From NCBI RefSeq assembly GCF_001421415.1, contig NZ_LMKH01000034.1, positions 124,001-188,000 of the forward strand: a stretch of 64,000 bases of DNA. Reading direction: 5' to 3'. The notes beneath the pieces are model-generated. The model made no database searches, had not been told where the DNA came from, and saw nothing but the letters and a program-made list of their open reading frames with translations. The position numbers and the translations under genes are program-made. This DNA comes from Sphingomonas sp. Leaf208 (GTDB taxonomy: Bacteria > Pseudomonadota > Alphaproteobacteria > Sphingomonadales > Sphingomonadaceae). This document shows positions 1 to 8,471 of this stretch, piece after piece (within the stretch, counting starts at the first letter, position 1; every line of letters begins with the position of its first letter).

Positions 1-234
1 CCGCTCGCTCGCGATCTCTCGCGCGGCGGGGTCGATCTCGATCGCGTCGATCTCGCCGAACTCGGCCAACATCGGCAGATTATGCCCGGTGCCGCAACCG
101 ATCTCGAGGATCTTCGCATCCTTCGGCAATGCGCCGTAGCGTGTCAGGTAATCCGCCAGGATGTCGCGGCGGGCGCGGTACCACCAGTGCGTGGAATCGT
201 GGGCGGCCATCCGGTCGTAGACGATGCGGTCCAT
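1..234 (-). CDS. class I SAM-dependent methyltransferase, N-terminal part
   Basis: The gene starts at an ATG at 234 and runs off the left edge, so only the first 78 residues are visible. They contain the glycine-rich SAM-binding motif EIGCGTGHN at residues 44-52 and an acidic EID at 66-68 at the end of the second strand, which is the usual start of a Rossmann-type methyltransferase fold. An aromatic HWWYRARR stretch at residues 16-23 precedes it, as in small cytosolic methyltransferases found next to glycosyltransferases. It lies just downstream of the GtrA gene on the same strand, so the two are probably cotranscribed. The substrate cannot be told from this fragment. Confidence 0.85.
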   Translation of the reverse strand, partial: MDRIVYDRMAAHDSTHWWYRARRDILADYLTRYGALPKDAKILEIGCGTGHNLPMLAEFGEIDAIEIDPAAREIASER

Positions 235-264
235 TACTTGTCGACCCTGCGGTTGAAATTCATG

Positions 265-690
265 TCAGTTGAAAACCCAGAAACGGTTGAGCACGAACGT
301 CACGATCGCGGCAAGAAAGACGGCGGGGATCAGCGGGATCCAAGGATGCAGATGGAGCAGCGCGGTACCGATCCAGGTGATGACCGCATTGAGCGCGAGC
401 CCCGAGCCCTGGACGATCACGAACTTCACATGCCGCCCCGCCCCCGGTTCCTTCGCATGCCCCTTGAAGCTCCAGCGGCTGTGCAGGAAGAACCCGACCA
501 CCACCGCGACGGCAAACGCGAACGGCACCGCCGCCACCGCCTGGCGTGGCGGGAAGACGTAGGCGGTCAGCGGCAGGTAGACGAGCGAATAGACGACGCT
601 GGAAATCCCGCCGGCGATGCCGAAGCGCACGAGCTGGCCGAGCACGCCGCTCGCCCGCATCTGCTCCACCTGTCGCCAAATCGCCTGCAT
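265..690 (-). CDS. GtrA family membrane protein
   Basis: This 141-residue protein has four hydrophobic segments and the GtrA pattern: QLVRFGIAGG near the start, a SRWSFKG turn after the second helix, and the C-terminal end VLNRFWVFN. GtrA-like proteins are inner-membrane proteins thought to move or present polyprenyl-phosphate sugars for cell-surface glycan modification. The frame is open up to 834, but that would overlap the divergent gene starting at 781. The ATG at 690 fits the family length and is preceded by a weak AAGGCG. The methyltransferase follows on the same strand. The substrate is unknown. Confidence 0.85.
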   Translation of the reverse strand: MQAIWRQVEQMRASGVLGQLVRFGIAGGISSVVYSLVYLPLTAYVFPPRQAVAAVPFAFAVAVVVGFFLHSRWSFKGHAKEPGAGRHVKFVIVQGSGLALNAVITWIGTALLHLHPWIPLIPAVFLAAIVTFVLNRFWVFN

Positions 691-780
691 GCCCGCCTTG
701 TTCTTTACCCGCACCGCGATAGAGCGGCCGCGAAGACAAGCCCGCGCATCTAGAGTGCGTGCGGGCCGGAGGAAAGCGTT

Positions 781-2568
781 TTGGATCAGGCACCACTTCA
801 GCGGCGGACGTTGCTGGACGAACTCGATCGGCATTGGATCGCGCTGACGTTGCTCGCCTGGGTAGCGGTGGCGGCGTGGTCAATGGTTGATCGCTGGGGC
901 CAGATCCGCTGGCTGTCGCTCGGCGATACCGACGACAACATGCGCCTGATGCAGGTCCGCGCGCTGCTCGACGGGCAGGGTTGGTACGATCTACGCAACT
1001 ACCGGATGAACCCGCCGGTCGGCTTCGATATCCACTGGAGCCGGATCGTCGACCTGCCGATCGCCGGCCTTATCCTGTTCTTCCGCCTGTTCACCAGCAA
1101 CAGCTGGGCCGAACGGCTCGCCTGCGGGATCGCGCCGTTGCTGCCGTTGTCGATTGCGATGCTCGGCATTGGCGCGACCGTGCGACGACTGATCAGCCCA
1201 TATGCATGGCCGCTTGCGGTTGTGTTCATGGTCGGCGCTACGGCCACGATGCTGATGTTCATGCCCGAGCGGATCGATCACCACGGCTGGCAGCTGGCTA
1301 TGCTGAGCCTGACAGTCGCGGGGCTGTGCGATACGAACGGGCGTCGTGGCGGCGCGATGGTGGGGATCGCGAGCGCGGTGTCGCTGTCGATCGGGCTCGA
1401 ACTGTTGCCCTACGCGGCGATGGCGGGCGCGATCATCGCGCTGCGCTGGGTGTGGGACCGGTCGGAAGCCGAGCGGCTGTCGATCTACGCGCTGACGTTG
1501 GGTGGTGGCAGCACGCTCGGGTTCGCGCTGTTCGCGTCGAACGCCAACCAGGCGATGCGCTGCGACGCGCTGACGCCGGTATGGCTGAGCGTGATGATCG
1601 CGGCGGGGATGCTGCTGTTCCTGCTGGCGCGGTTTGGGCCGGCGTCGCGGGGGGCTCGGCTGGCTCTGGCAGTGGTGGCGGGCGCGGCGATCGTTGCCGG
1701 ATTCGCGCTGGTGTTCCCGCAGTGCCTGGGGCGGCCCGAGGGCATCTCACCCGAGCTGCAGCGCAACTGGCTGGACAATGTCCGCGAGGCCAAGCCGATC
1801 TACAAGCATAGTTTCCGCGTCGGGTTCGCGCTCGCGACGCTACCGATCATCGGCTTGATCGGGGCGGCGATCGCAGCGTGGCGTGCGCGTCGCGAACCGA
1901 GCGCAGTCGGCTGGGCGGCGGTCGCGCTGTTCACCGCGTTCGCCTGCGCGATGCTGTTGTGGCAGGTCCGCGCCGGACCCGCCGCGCAGATGCTGGCGAT
2001 CCCTGGAGCGACCGCGCTGGCCTGGCTGATCATCCCCCGATTGCTCGGCAACCGATCGATCGCGGTGCGCGTGCTGGGGACGACTGCTGCGTTCCTGATC
2101 GTGTCGGGCATGTTCGCCGGGATGGTGCTCAAATACCTGCCGATCGACCGGCCGAAGCCGTATGAAAAGCGCGTCAACATGGCGACCGGCGACTGCCTGC
2201 GCACGACCGTACTCCTCGCGCTCAACAAATACCCCGCGCAGACGATCTTCACCTTCGTCGACATGGGCCCGCGGCTGATCACGATCACGCATCACGACGC
2301 GATCGCAGGGCCTTATCATCGGAACGGCGACGCGATCCTCGACGTGCAGCACGCGTTCGGACGGTCTGCGGACGAGGCGCATGCGATCATCAAGCGCCAC
2401 GGCGCGACGATGCTGCTGCTCTGTCCGAACGCGGCGGAATCGACTAACTACAAGGCGCGTAGTCCGAAGGGGTTCTACGCCGAACTCGCGAAGAATGAGG
2501 TCCCCACGTGGCTGACCCCGCTCCCGCTACCCGCGATGTCGCCGCTTCGGTTGTTCAAGGTCGACTGA
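781..2568 (+). CDS. polytopic membrane protein, possibly GT-C glycosyltransferase-like
   Basis: The protein has 595 residues with about eleven hydrophobic segments and a C-terminal soluble part. The first periplasmic loop contains GDTDDNMRL around residues 48-56, an acidic pair placed like the DxD-type motif of GT-C and STT3-like transferases. A second conserved-looking site, ERIDHHGWQ, lies near residue 163, and a HHDAIAGPYHRN stretch near residue 505. The TTG start at 781 is supported by a strong GGAGGA at 768-773, seven bases upstream. It is divergent from the GtrA gene. The glycosyltransferase role is an inference from topology and the acidic motif; it could instead be an uncharacterised membrane family. 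Confidence 0.7.
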   Translation: MDQAPLQRRTLLDELDRHWIALTLLAWVAVAAWSMVDRWGQIRWLSLGDTDDNMRLMQVRALLDGQGWYDLRNYRMNPPVGFDIHWSRIVDLPIAGLILFFRLFTSNSWAERLACGIAPLLPLSIAMLGIGATVRRLISPYAWPLAVVFMVGATATMLMFMPERIDHHGWQLAMLSLTVAGLCDTNGRRGGAMVGIASAVSLSIGLELLPYAAMAGAIIALRWVWDRSEAERLSIYALTLGGGSTLGFALFASNANQAMRCDALTPVWLSVMIAAGMLLFLLARFGPASRGARLALAVVAGAAIVAGFALVFPQCLGRPEGISPELQRNWLDNVREAKPIYKHSFRVGFALATLPIIGLIGAAIAAWRARREPSAVGWAAVALFTAFACAMLLWQVRAGPAAQMLAIPGATALAWLIIPRLLGNRSIAVRVLGTTAAFLIVSGMFAGMVLKYLPIDRPKPYEKRVNMATGDCLRTTVLLALNKYPAQTIFTFVDMGPRLITITHHDAIAGPYHRNGDAILDVQHAFGRSADEAHAIIKRHGATMLLLCPNAAESTNYKARSPKGFYAELAKNEVPTWLTPLPLPAMSPLRLFKVD

Positions 2569-2578
2569 CCACCACCCT

Positions 2579-2667
2579 CCGGTTCTCCTGCGAGCGCAGG
2601 AGCCCAGGGTAACGAAAGACAACGTCTGTAATCCCGGTTCTCCTGCGTTCGCAGGAGAACCGGGATT
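2579..2667. repeat. paired palindromic repeat, TCCTGCG/CGCAGGA family
   Basis: Two palindromes in inverted order are separated by about 30 bases. The right one (2630-2667) is a perfect 38-base palindrome with 18-base arms centred on TT. The left one reads TTCTCCTGCG-AG-CGCAGGAG. The right arm overlaps the TAA stop of the marC-like gene, so the element sits between two convergent genes and may end transcription in both directions. A second copy of the family is at 60071-60153. Confidence 0.9.
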
Positions 2668-3286
2668 AGCGCAGCACTACCGACAAACCATCGAGCACGA
2701 ACTGCACCGCCAGCGCGGCGAGCAGCACGCCGAGCAACCGGGTAATCACCGCCTCGATCTTCGCGCCGAGGATTCGCATGATCGGCCCCGCCGCGAGCAG
2801 CGCGACTAGCGTCAGCAGCAGGATCGTCACCATCGCGCCGAGCACCACAAGCGAGCGTTCGATCCCGCTGTTGCGGCTCATCAACAGCATCACCGATGCG
2901 ATCGAGCCGGGGCCGGCGATCATCGGCATTGCCATCGGGAAGATCGAGACGTCCTCGACCTCGGGATCGCTCGCCACCTTGGCGGCACGGTCCTCGCGGC
3001 GTTCGGTGCGCTTTTCGAACACCATTTCGAGCGCGATCAAGAACAGCATGATGCCGCCGGCAATGCGGAAGCTCGCCAGGCTGATGCCGAGCCCCTTCAA
3101 CAACGCCTCGCCGAACAGCGCGAACACGAACAGGATCGCCGCCGCGACACCGACAGCGCGCATCGCCATCGCACGCTTCTGCAGCGTCGACGCGCCCGCA
3201 GACAGCCCGGCATAGATCGGCGCGCAACCGGGCGGATCGATTACGACGAAGAACGTGATCAGCGACGAGATGTAGAGTTCGATCAC
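2666..3286 (-). CDS. MarC family integral membrane protein
   Basis: A 206-residue membrane protein with six predicted helices. The family features are the N-terminal [14 protein letters not shown] and the internal [17 protein letters not shown], where the PLA(I/M)P-like core and the glycine-proline turn are typical of MarC/UPF0056 proteins. The molecular function of the family is not established; the early link to multiple antibiotic resistance has not held up. Its ATG overlaps the folD stop by four bases, and it is the last gene of a four-gene chain. Its TAA stop lies in a palindromic repeat. Confidence 0.9.
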   Translation of the reverse strand: MIELYISSLITFFVVIDPPGCAPIYAGLSAGASTLQKRAMAMRAVGVAAAILFVFALFGEALLKGLGISLASFRIAGGIMLFLIALEMVFEKRTERREDRAAKVASDPEVEDVSIFPMAMPMIAGPGSIASVMLLMSRNSGIERSLVVLGAMVTILLLTLVALLAAGPIMRILGAKIEAVITRLLGVLLAALAVQFVLDGLSVVLR

Positions 3287-4158
3287 AGGCTTGCCTCATC
3301 GATCGCGACGCCTTCGCGACGTCCTGCCGAGACCAAGGTGTTGCGCAAGAGGCAGGCGATCGTCATCGGCCCGACGCCCCCCGGCACCGGCGTGATCGCA
3401 CCCGCGACCTCGACTGCGCTGGCGAAATCGACGTCGCCGACGAGGCCGGCATCGGTACGGTTGATGCCGACGTCGATGACGGTCGCGCCGGGCTTGAGCC
3501 AGTCGCCCTTTATCATCTGCGGAATACCGACCGCAGCAACGACGATGTCCGCGCGACCAATGTGCGCGGGAACGTCCTTGGTGCGACTATGCACGACGGT
3601 CACGGTGCAGCTCTCACGGAGCAGCAGCTGCGCCATTGGTTTGCCAACGATGTTGGAGCGACCGACGACGACCGCCTCGAGCCCGCTGAGGGTCGGCAGC
3701 ACGCTTTTCAGCAGCATCACACAGCCGAATGGTGTGCAGGGCACGAACCCGGGCAGGCCGGTTGCGAGACGCCCGGCGTTGATCGGGTGGAAACCGTCGA
3801 CGTCCTTGTCGGGATCGATCGCGGAAATGACCGCCTGCTCGTTGATATGCTTCGGCAGGGGCAACTGGACCAGGATACCGTCGATCGCCGGGTCTGCGTT
3901 CAGCGTCGCGACCAAGGCCAGCAGATCTTCAGCAGCCACGTCGGCGGGGAGGCGGTGCTCGATGCTCTCCATTCCGGCCTCCCGCGTCGCCCTGCCCTTC
4001 GAGCGGACATAGACGTTAGACGCGGGATCCTCGCCGACCAGAACTACGGCAAGGCCGGGCGCACGGCCCGCCTCGGCGCGAAAGGCGGTGACGCCGTTTG
4101 CGATACGGGCCCGGAGGCCGGCGGCGAAGGCCTTGCCGTCGATGATGGTCGCGCTCAT
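3283..4158 (-). CDS. folD: bifunctional methylenetetrahydrofolate dehydrogenase/cyclohydrolase FolD
   Basis: FolD converts 5,10-methylene-THF to 10-formyl-THF through NADP-dependent dehydrogenase and cyclohydrolase steps in the cytosol. The 291 residues match the usual length. Visible motifs are [14 protein letters not shown] near residues 41-54 with the catalytic Tyr and Lys, [12 protein letters not shown] near 97, the NADP-site [12 protein letters not shown] near 164, and the C-terminal [10 protein letters not shown]. It overlaps the DUF167 gene upstream and the marC-like gene downstream by four bases each (ATGA), which suggests translational coupling in one transcript. Confidence 0.97.
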   Translation of the reverse strand: MSATIIDGKAFAAGLRARIANGVTAFRAEAGRAPGLAVVLVGEDPASNVYVRSKGRATREAGMESIEHRLPADVAAEDLLALVATLNADPAIDGILVQLPLPKHINEQAVISAIDPDKDVDGFHPINAGRLATGLPGFVPCTPFGCVMLLKSVLPTLSGLEAVVVGRSNIVGKPMAQLLLRESCTVTVVHSRTKDVPAHIGRADIVVAAVGIPQMIKGDWLKPGATVIDVGINRTDAGLVGDVDFASAVEVAGAITPVPGGVGPMTIACLLRNTLVSAGRREGVAIDEASL

Positions 4159-4466
4159 GCCCGCGGCTCATAGAGCGCGGACGCAATTTCCGCCAGCGTA
4201 GTGGCGTTGCCGGCGATGTGCAGGCGCTTCAAGCGGGCGGTTTCGCCAGCGACGATCGTCACGGCACGCTTGGGTACGCCAAAGGTCTTCGCGACGAGCG
4301 CCACCAACCCAGCATTCGCGGCACCGTCCACCGGCGCCGCCGCCAACCTCGCGACGAAATGCTCTTCGGTCCCGGTGGTCAGCGCATCGCGACCCCCGCG
4401 CGGCGTTACCCGAACGGCGATCGCCAAGCCGTCAGCCAGCGCTCGCCAAGCGGCCTTCCCGCTCAA
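4155..4466 (-). CDS. DUF167 (YggU) family protein
   Basis: A 103-residue cytosolic protein with the DUF167 pattern: the strand [14 protein letters not shown] near the start, the [12 protein letters not shown] core near residue 47, and [16 protein letters not shown] in the second half. The family has a solved fold but no settled function. The gene overlaps both neighbours (yggT-like upstream, folD downstream) by four bases. A YggT-DUF167 pair is a common arrangement in proteobacteria and supports the assignment. Confidence 0.9.
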   Translation of the reverse strand: MSGKAAWRALADGLAIAVRVTPRGGRDALTTGTEEHFVARLAAAPVDGAANAGLVALVAKTFGVPKRAVTIVAGETARLKRLHIAGNATTLAEIASALYEPRA

Positions 4467-4765
4467 TAGGTCGCGACGAGATAGTTCTGTGCGATGTTCG
4501 GAATGACGATGTTGCTAAGGATGTAGAGGATCAGCAGCACGACCAGCGGCGACAGGTCGAGCGCGCCGAAATCGGGAAGCACGCGGCGGATCGGGCGGTA
4601 CATCGGCTCGGTCATGCGCTGCAGCGCGGTCCACACGGTGCGGACGAAATCACTGTGCGTATTGATGACGTTGAACGCGATCAGCCACGACAGGATCGCC
4701 TGCACGACGATGATCCACCAGATGACGGTGAGCAGCAACTGGACGATCTGAAGAAGGGCGATCAA
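4463..4765 (-). CDS. YggT family membrane protein
   Basis: A 100-residue inner-membrane protein with two hydrophobic regions. Visible family features are QAILSWLIAFNVINTHS near residues 23-39 and the turn MTEPMYRPIRRVLPDFG near 52-68, followed by LSPLVVLLILYI. YggT proteins are linked to osmotic-stress tolerance and, in cyanobacteria and chloroplasts (CCB3), to membrane protein maturation; the role here is not known. It is the first gene of the ATGA-overlapping chain with DUF167, folD and the marC-like gene, so the promoter for all four should lie upstream of 4765. Confidence 0.9.
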   Translation of the reverse strand: MIALLQIVQLLLTVIWWIIVVQAILSWLIAFNVINTHSDFVRTVWTALQRMTEPMYRPIRRVLPDFGALDLSPLVVLLILYILSNIVIPNIAQNYLVATY

Positions 4766-4893
4766 GGCGTAGGTCTCCGCTGGTGTGTTGCCGATATAAG
4801 GTGGCGGGGGGAGAACGAGAAGCCCTGTGGTGTCGGGAGGTGTACCAACTCTATTCTACCGACGGACCGTCATCACATATGCCCGCCCCGAGC

Positions 4894-5020
4894 GATCCTC
4901 CCCCGCCAGGGGGAGGTGGCCCCGAAGGCGACGGAGGGGGAGGATACGGAACGGAGGTTAGCGCGTGCCTCCCCCTCCGTCTGGCAAGTGCCAGCCACCT
5001 CCCCCTTGCGGGGGAGGATC
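4894..5020. repeat. paired palindromic repeat, CCTCCCCC/GGGGGAGG family
   Basis: The outer arms are GATCCTCCCCC-gcca-GGGGGAGGTGGC (4894-4920) and its inverted partner (4994-5020). An inner pair of CGGAGGGGGAGG / CCTCCCCCTCCG lies between them. The copy fills most of the 280-base gap between the yggT-like gene and the argB stop. A second full copy in the opposite arrangement is at 55017-55139. Confidence 0.92.
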
Positions 5021-5045
5021 GTTGGGTTGGCCAGGGCTACCCCCT

Positions 5046-5963
5046 TTACCGCGAGCGCCCGTTCGCGCTCACCAGCGTCCCCGCGCCCTGCTTGGTGAAG
5101 ATCTCCAGCAGCATCGCGTGGGGCACGCGGCCGTCGATGATCACCGCGGCGTCGACCCCCGATTCGACCGCTGCGACGCAAGTGTCGAGCTTCGGGATCA
5201 TGCCGCCGGTGACCGTGCCGTCGGCGCGGAGTTCGGCGATCCGCGCGGGGTCGAGGTCCGTCAGCAGTTCGCCTTCCTTGTCGAGCACACCGACGATATC
5301 GGTCAGCAGAAAGAAGCGCGCCGCGCCCATCGCAGCCGCAATCGCGCCCGCCATCGTGTCGGCGTTGATGTTGTAGGTGTGGCCGTCGGCACCAATGCCG
5401 ATCGGCGCGATCACCGGGATGATGTCGGCGGCGATCAGCGTGTCGAGAATCGTCCGGTCGACCGCGATCGGCTCGCCGACGAAGCCGAGATCGACGTGCC
5501 GCTCGATCCCCTGCAGCTTGTCCGGCTCGCGCCCGTGGCCGACTTTCTGCGCGAGGACGAGGCCGGCGTCCTTGCCCGAGATGCCGACCGCACGGCCGCC
5601 GGCCTGGCCGATCCAGCCGACGATTTCCTTGTTGATCGAGCCGGCTAGGACCATCTCGGCGATCTGCGCGGTCTCCGCATCGGTGACGCGCAGACCGTCG
5701 ACGAAGCGCGATTCGACGCCGAGCCGCTTTAACATCGCGCCGATCTGCGGGCCGCCGCCGTGGACGACGACCGGGTTGATGCCGACCGCCTTGAGCAGCA
5801 CCATGTCCTCGGCGAAATCGCGCTGCAGCTCGGGGTCGCCCATCGCGTGGCCGCCATATTTCACGACGAACGTCTTGCCGGCATAGCGCTGCAGGTACGG
5901 CAGCGCCTCGGTGAGCGTTTCCGCCTTGGCGAGCAGGGCGGGATCGGGCGTGTGATCGGTCAA
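5046..5963 (-). CDS. argB: acetylglutamate kinase ArgB
   Basis: ArgB phosphorylates N-acetyl-L-glutamate in the second step of arginine synthesis in the cytosol. The 305-residue protein shows the amino acid kinase fold: [10 protein letters not shown] near residue 32, [11 protein letters not shown] near 66 for substrate binding, and the C-terminal nucleotide site [14 protein letters not shown] near 195. The start is TTG at 5963, with GGAAG six bases upstream. That ribosome-binding site lies in the terminal arm of the repeat at 5970-6079. No other arginine gene is nearby. Confidence 0.96.
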   Translation of the reverse strand: MTDHTPDPALLAKAETLTEALPYLQRYAGKTFVVKYGGHAMGDPELQRDFAEDMVLLKAVGINPVVVHGGGPQIGAMLKRLGVESRFVDGLRVTDAETAQIAEMVLAGSINKEIVGWIGQAGGRAVGISGKDAGLVLAQKVGHGREPDKLQGIERHVDLGFVGEPIAVDRTILDTLIAADIIPVIAPIGIGADGHTYNINADTMAGAIAAAMGAARFFLLTDIVGVLDKEGELLTDLDPARIAELRADGTVTGGMIPKLDTCVAAVESGVDAAVIIDGRVPHAMLLEIFTKQGAGTLVSANGRSR

Positions 5964-5969
5964 CTAAAC

Positions 5970-6079
5970 TTCCGTTCGTCTCGAGTAGCCATCGAGCGCT
6001 TGTCGAGATGGCGTATCGAGAGACCTGTACCTCGATACGAGCCCTCGACAGGCTCGGTCTCTACTCGGCACGAACGGAA
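5970..6079. repeat. long imperfect inverted repeat, TTCCGTTCGT/ACGAACGGAA family
   Basis: The element begins with TTCCGTTCGT (5970-5979) and ends with the exact complement ACGAACGGAA (6070-6079). Further paired blocks lie inside: CGAGTAG/CTACTCG, TGTCGAG/CTCGACA and GTATCGAG/CTCGATAC. It fills the space between argB and the yhhQ-like gene. Its left end supplies the GGAAG upstream of the argB TTG start on the minus strand. Confidence 0.88.
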
Positions 6080-6089
6080 AAATCTAACA

Positions 6090-6752
6090 TTATGCCCGGT
6101 CCAGCCGGCGCCCCAGTCGCACGAAGAACGTGATCATGAACGGCACCAGCACGATCGACAGCACGACCTTGGTCAGCATCTGCCCCTCCATCAACGCGAC
6201 GATCGGCCGCTCACCCAGGAACGAGATGGTGATGAACAGGATCGTGTCGATGATCTGCGAGATGATGCTCGCGATCATCCCGCGCAGCCACACCAGCTTG
6301 CCCTCGCCACTGCCGACCTGTCCCGACAGCTTCGAGAAGATCAGCACGTTGAGCGTCTGCGAGATTCCGTACGAGATCAGCCCCGCGATCATCATCCGCG
6401 AGCTCTGCCCGACCACGACCGGGAACGCGTCGACCGCGCGCGGGTACATCCCCGGATCGTGCGGCAGCGCCAGCACCAGGTGGATCAACGCCGCGGACAC
6501 CAGCAGCGGGATGAACCCCAGGCGCACCAGGAACGTCGCGGTCTTCTGGCCGTGCAGCTCGGCGATCGCGCTGCTCAATACCACCAGCAGCAGGAAGCCG
6601 AAGATCCCCGCCTCGACCGCGAGCGGGCCGAGCGCGACCTGCTTTACCCCCAACACGCCGGCGATGCACACCATGCCACCGTACAGGACCGAGAAAACGA
6701 AGAGCGAACGCGGGAACGCGGCGGCATGATTGCTAGGGGGTGGCTTATCCAT
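6090..6752 (-). CDS. queuosine precursor transporter (YhhQ/VUT family)
   Basis: An inner-membrane protein of about 220 residues with six or seven helices. YhhQ-type proteins import 7-cyano- or 7-aminomethyl-7-deazaguanine for queuosine tRNA modification. The family pattern includes the SSAIAELHGQKTA stretch (usually an AE-x-YG-like motif) near the end of the second or third helix, ALPHDPGMYPRAVDAFPVV in the middle, and ASIISQIIDTILFITISFLG near residue 155, whose QxxDT core is typical. The frame extends to 6806, but the ATG at 6752 gives the usual length and avoids an unsupported leader. Confidence 0.85.
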   Translation of the reverse strand: MDKPPPSNHAAAFPRSLFVFSVLYGGMVCIAGVLGVKQVALGPLAVEAGIFGFLLLVVLSSAIAELHGQKTATFLVRLGFIPLLVSAALIHLVLALPHDPGMYPRAVDAFPVVVGQSSRMMIAGLISYGISQTLNVLIFSKLSGQVGSGEGKLVWLRGMIASIISQIIDTILFITISFLGERPIVALMEGQMLTKVVLSIVLVPFMITFFVRLGRRLDRA

Positions 6753-6897
6753 CGCCGGGGACGCTAGCGAAAACGCGCGCGCCGTCAAATGACTAGCGCG
6801 CTTCAAATAACTGGCGAGCGCGGCGCTCGCGTGTCATGTCGGTCGCTTGCGCAGCCGGGGGGCGGCGCGTGTCATCGCAAGAAAACGCAGGGCGTCC

Positions 6898-8163
6898 ATG
6901 GAAAGACTCTTCATCGGTTTGGCGGGCATCGCCGTCATCCTGGGCATTGCCGTGCTGTTGTCGAGCGACCGCCGTGCGATCCGCTTGCGTATCGTCGGCG
7001 CTGCGTTCGCATTGCAGGCCGGGATCGCCGTGCTCGTGCTGTATTCCAGCTTCGGCAAGGTCGTGCTCGGCGAGATGTCCGGCGGCGTCGCCAACCTGCT
7101 CGGTTATTCGCAGAAGGGCACCGAATTCCTGTTCGGCAAGATGGCGACGCCCGAGATCGGCGGACAGAGCTTCGCGATCGCCGCGCTGCCGGTGATCATT
7201 TTCTTCGCCAGCCTCGTCTCGATCCTCTATTATCTCGGCATCATGCAGTTCGTGGTGCGCTGGGTCGGCGGCGGGATCGAGAAGGTCATCGGCGTCTCGA
7301 AGGTCGAATCGCTGTGCGCGGCAGCGAACATCTTCGTCGGCCAGAGCGAATCGCCGCTCGTCATCCGGCCGTATCTCGCGGGCCTTACACCGGCGCAGCT
7401 CTTTACCGTGATGACCAGCGGCATGGCCGGCGTCGCGGGCACGATCCTCGCGGCGTATGCGTCGATGGGGATCCGTATCGATTATCTGCTGGCGGCAAGC
7501 TTCATGGCCGCACCGGGCGGTATCCTGATGGCCAAGATCATCATGCCCGACCGCGTCACGCCGCCGGAAGGCGAACTCGCACTTGGCGATCTGCCGGGTG
7601 AATCGTCGGCGGGCGAACCGATGCCGCAGGCGACGCACGATGAGGAAAAACCCGCCAATCTGATCATGGCCGCCGCCCAGGGTGCGCAGACCGGCGTGCG
7701 CCTGGCCGTCGCGGTCGGCGCGATGGTGCTGGCGTTCGTCGCGCTCGTGGCGCTCGCGAACGGTCTGCTCGGCGGGCTCGGCAACATGATCGGACTGCCG
7801 GGGCTGAGCTTCCAGGGGCTGCTCGGCTATGTCTTCGCGCCGATCATGTTCCTGTTGAACGTGCCGTGGAGCGAGGCGGGGATCGCCGGCGGGCTGTTCG
7901 GGCAGAAGATCGTGCTGAACGAGTTCGTCGCCTACATCTCGCTCGGTACGCAGCAGGGGCTGAGCCCGCGGACGATCGCGGTCATCACCTTCTCGCTGTG
8001 TGGGTTCGCGAACTTCTCGTCGATCGCGATCCAGATGGCGGTGACCGGCAGCCTCGCACCGAACCAGCGCCCGATGATCGCCAAGCTCGGCCTCCGCGCG
8101 CTTGCCGCGGGAAGTCTGGCGAACCTGATGTCGGCCGCACTCGCGGGCCTGTTGATCGGCTGA
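6898..8163 (+). CDS. concentrative nucleoside transporter (CNT/NupC family)
   Basis: A 421-residue inner-membrane symporter that takes up nucleosides with a cation gradient. Diagnostic motifs are ANIFVGQSESPLVIRPY near residue 142 (the family N-x-F-x-GQ-x-E-x-P signature) and GQKIVLNEFVAY near residue 335 (the NEFVA signature). The start was placed at the ATG at 6898, which begins MERLFIGLAG directly before the first helix; the in-frame ATG-less leader upstream has no family similarity. It is divergent from the yhhQ-like gene. A palindromic repeat and hairpins follow it. Confidence 0.93.
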   Translation: MERLFIGLAGIAVILGIAVLLSSDRRAIRLRIVGAAFALQAGIAVLVLYSSFGKVVLGEMSGGVANLLGYSQKGTEFLFGKMATPEIGGQSFAIAALPVIIFFASLVSILYYLGIMQFVVRWVGGGIEKVIGVSKVESLCAAANIFVGQSESPLVIRPYLAGLTPAQLFTVMTSGMAGVAGTILAAYASMGIRIDYLLAASFMAAPGGILMAKIIMPDRVTPPEGELALGDLPGESSAGEPMPQATHDEEKPANLIMAAAQGAQTGVRLAVAVGAMVLAFVALVALANGLLGGLGNMIGLPGLSFQGLLGYVFAPIMFLLNVPWSEAGIAGGLFGQKIVLNEFVAYISLGTQQGLSPRTIAVITFSLCGFANFSSIAIQMAVTGSLAPNQRPMIAKLGLRALAAGSLANLMSAALAGLLIG

Positions 8164-8203
8164 ATTCCATTGTCGTGCGGTTATCCCCGCCGAACAGGTA
8201 ACC

Positions 8204-8296
8204 GTCATTCCCGCGCAGGCGGGAACCCATACTGGCAAACCTCACAATGTAATCGCGACAGTTCGAGCGTCTGGGTCCCCGCCTCCGCGGGGATGA
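8204..8296. repeat. paired palindromic repeat, GTCAT(T/C)CCCGC family
   Basis: The left unit reads GTCATTCCCGC-gca-GGCGGGAACCCA. The right unit is its inverted partner, CTGGGTCCCCGCctcCGCGGGGATGAC. The two are separated by about 40 bases with no visible structure. The layout of two hairpins facing each other is the same as in the other families in this window. Confidence 0.9.
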
Positions 8297-8327
8297 CTAA
8301 GCGTTGCATGTCGGAGAGGATGCCCGC

Positions 8328-8348
8328 CCTCCGTCAAGTCGACGGAGG
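8328..8348 (+). terminator. candidate hairpin terminator after the nucleoside transporter gene
   Basis: CCTCCGTC and GACGGAGG form an 8-bp GC-rich stem with a 5-base loop, 165 bases past the transporter stop. There is no clear T-run, so this is only a possible terminator. A second, self-complementary GGGCCCG pair (8388-8417) lies between here and the convergent fasciclin gene. The rest of the 8164-8471 gap holds the repeat at 8204-8296 and nothing else I can identify. Confidence 0.35.
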
Positions 8349-8471
8349 TTGGAACGGAGCCGAGACTACAAAGCACCCTAACGCAATCGGGCCCGCCGCC
8401 TTTCGGCAACGGGCCCGACGCAAACTACCTCGCGGGGGGAAAGCGAGGCAGCTATCTCGCGGAATCGCCGA

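Noticed and set aside
2579..5020. Repeats as a CRISPR array
   Set aside because: The units are paired inverted hairpins with a single unique spacer, not regular direct repeats, and there are no cas genes.
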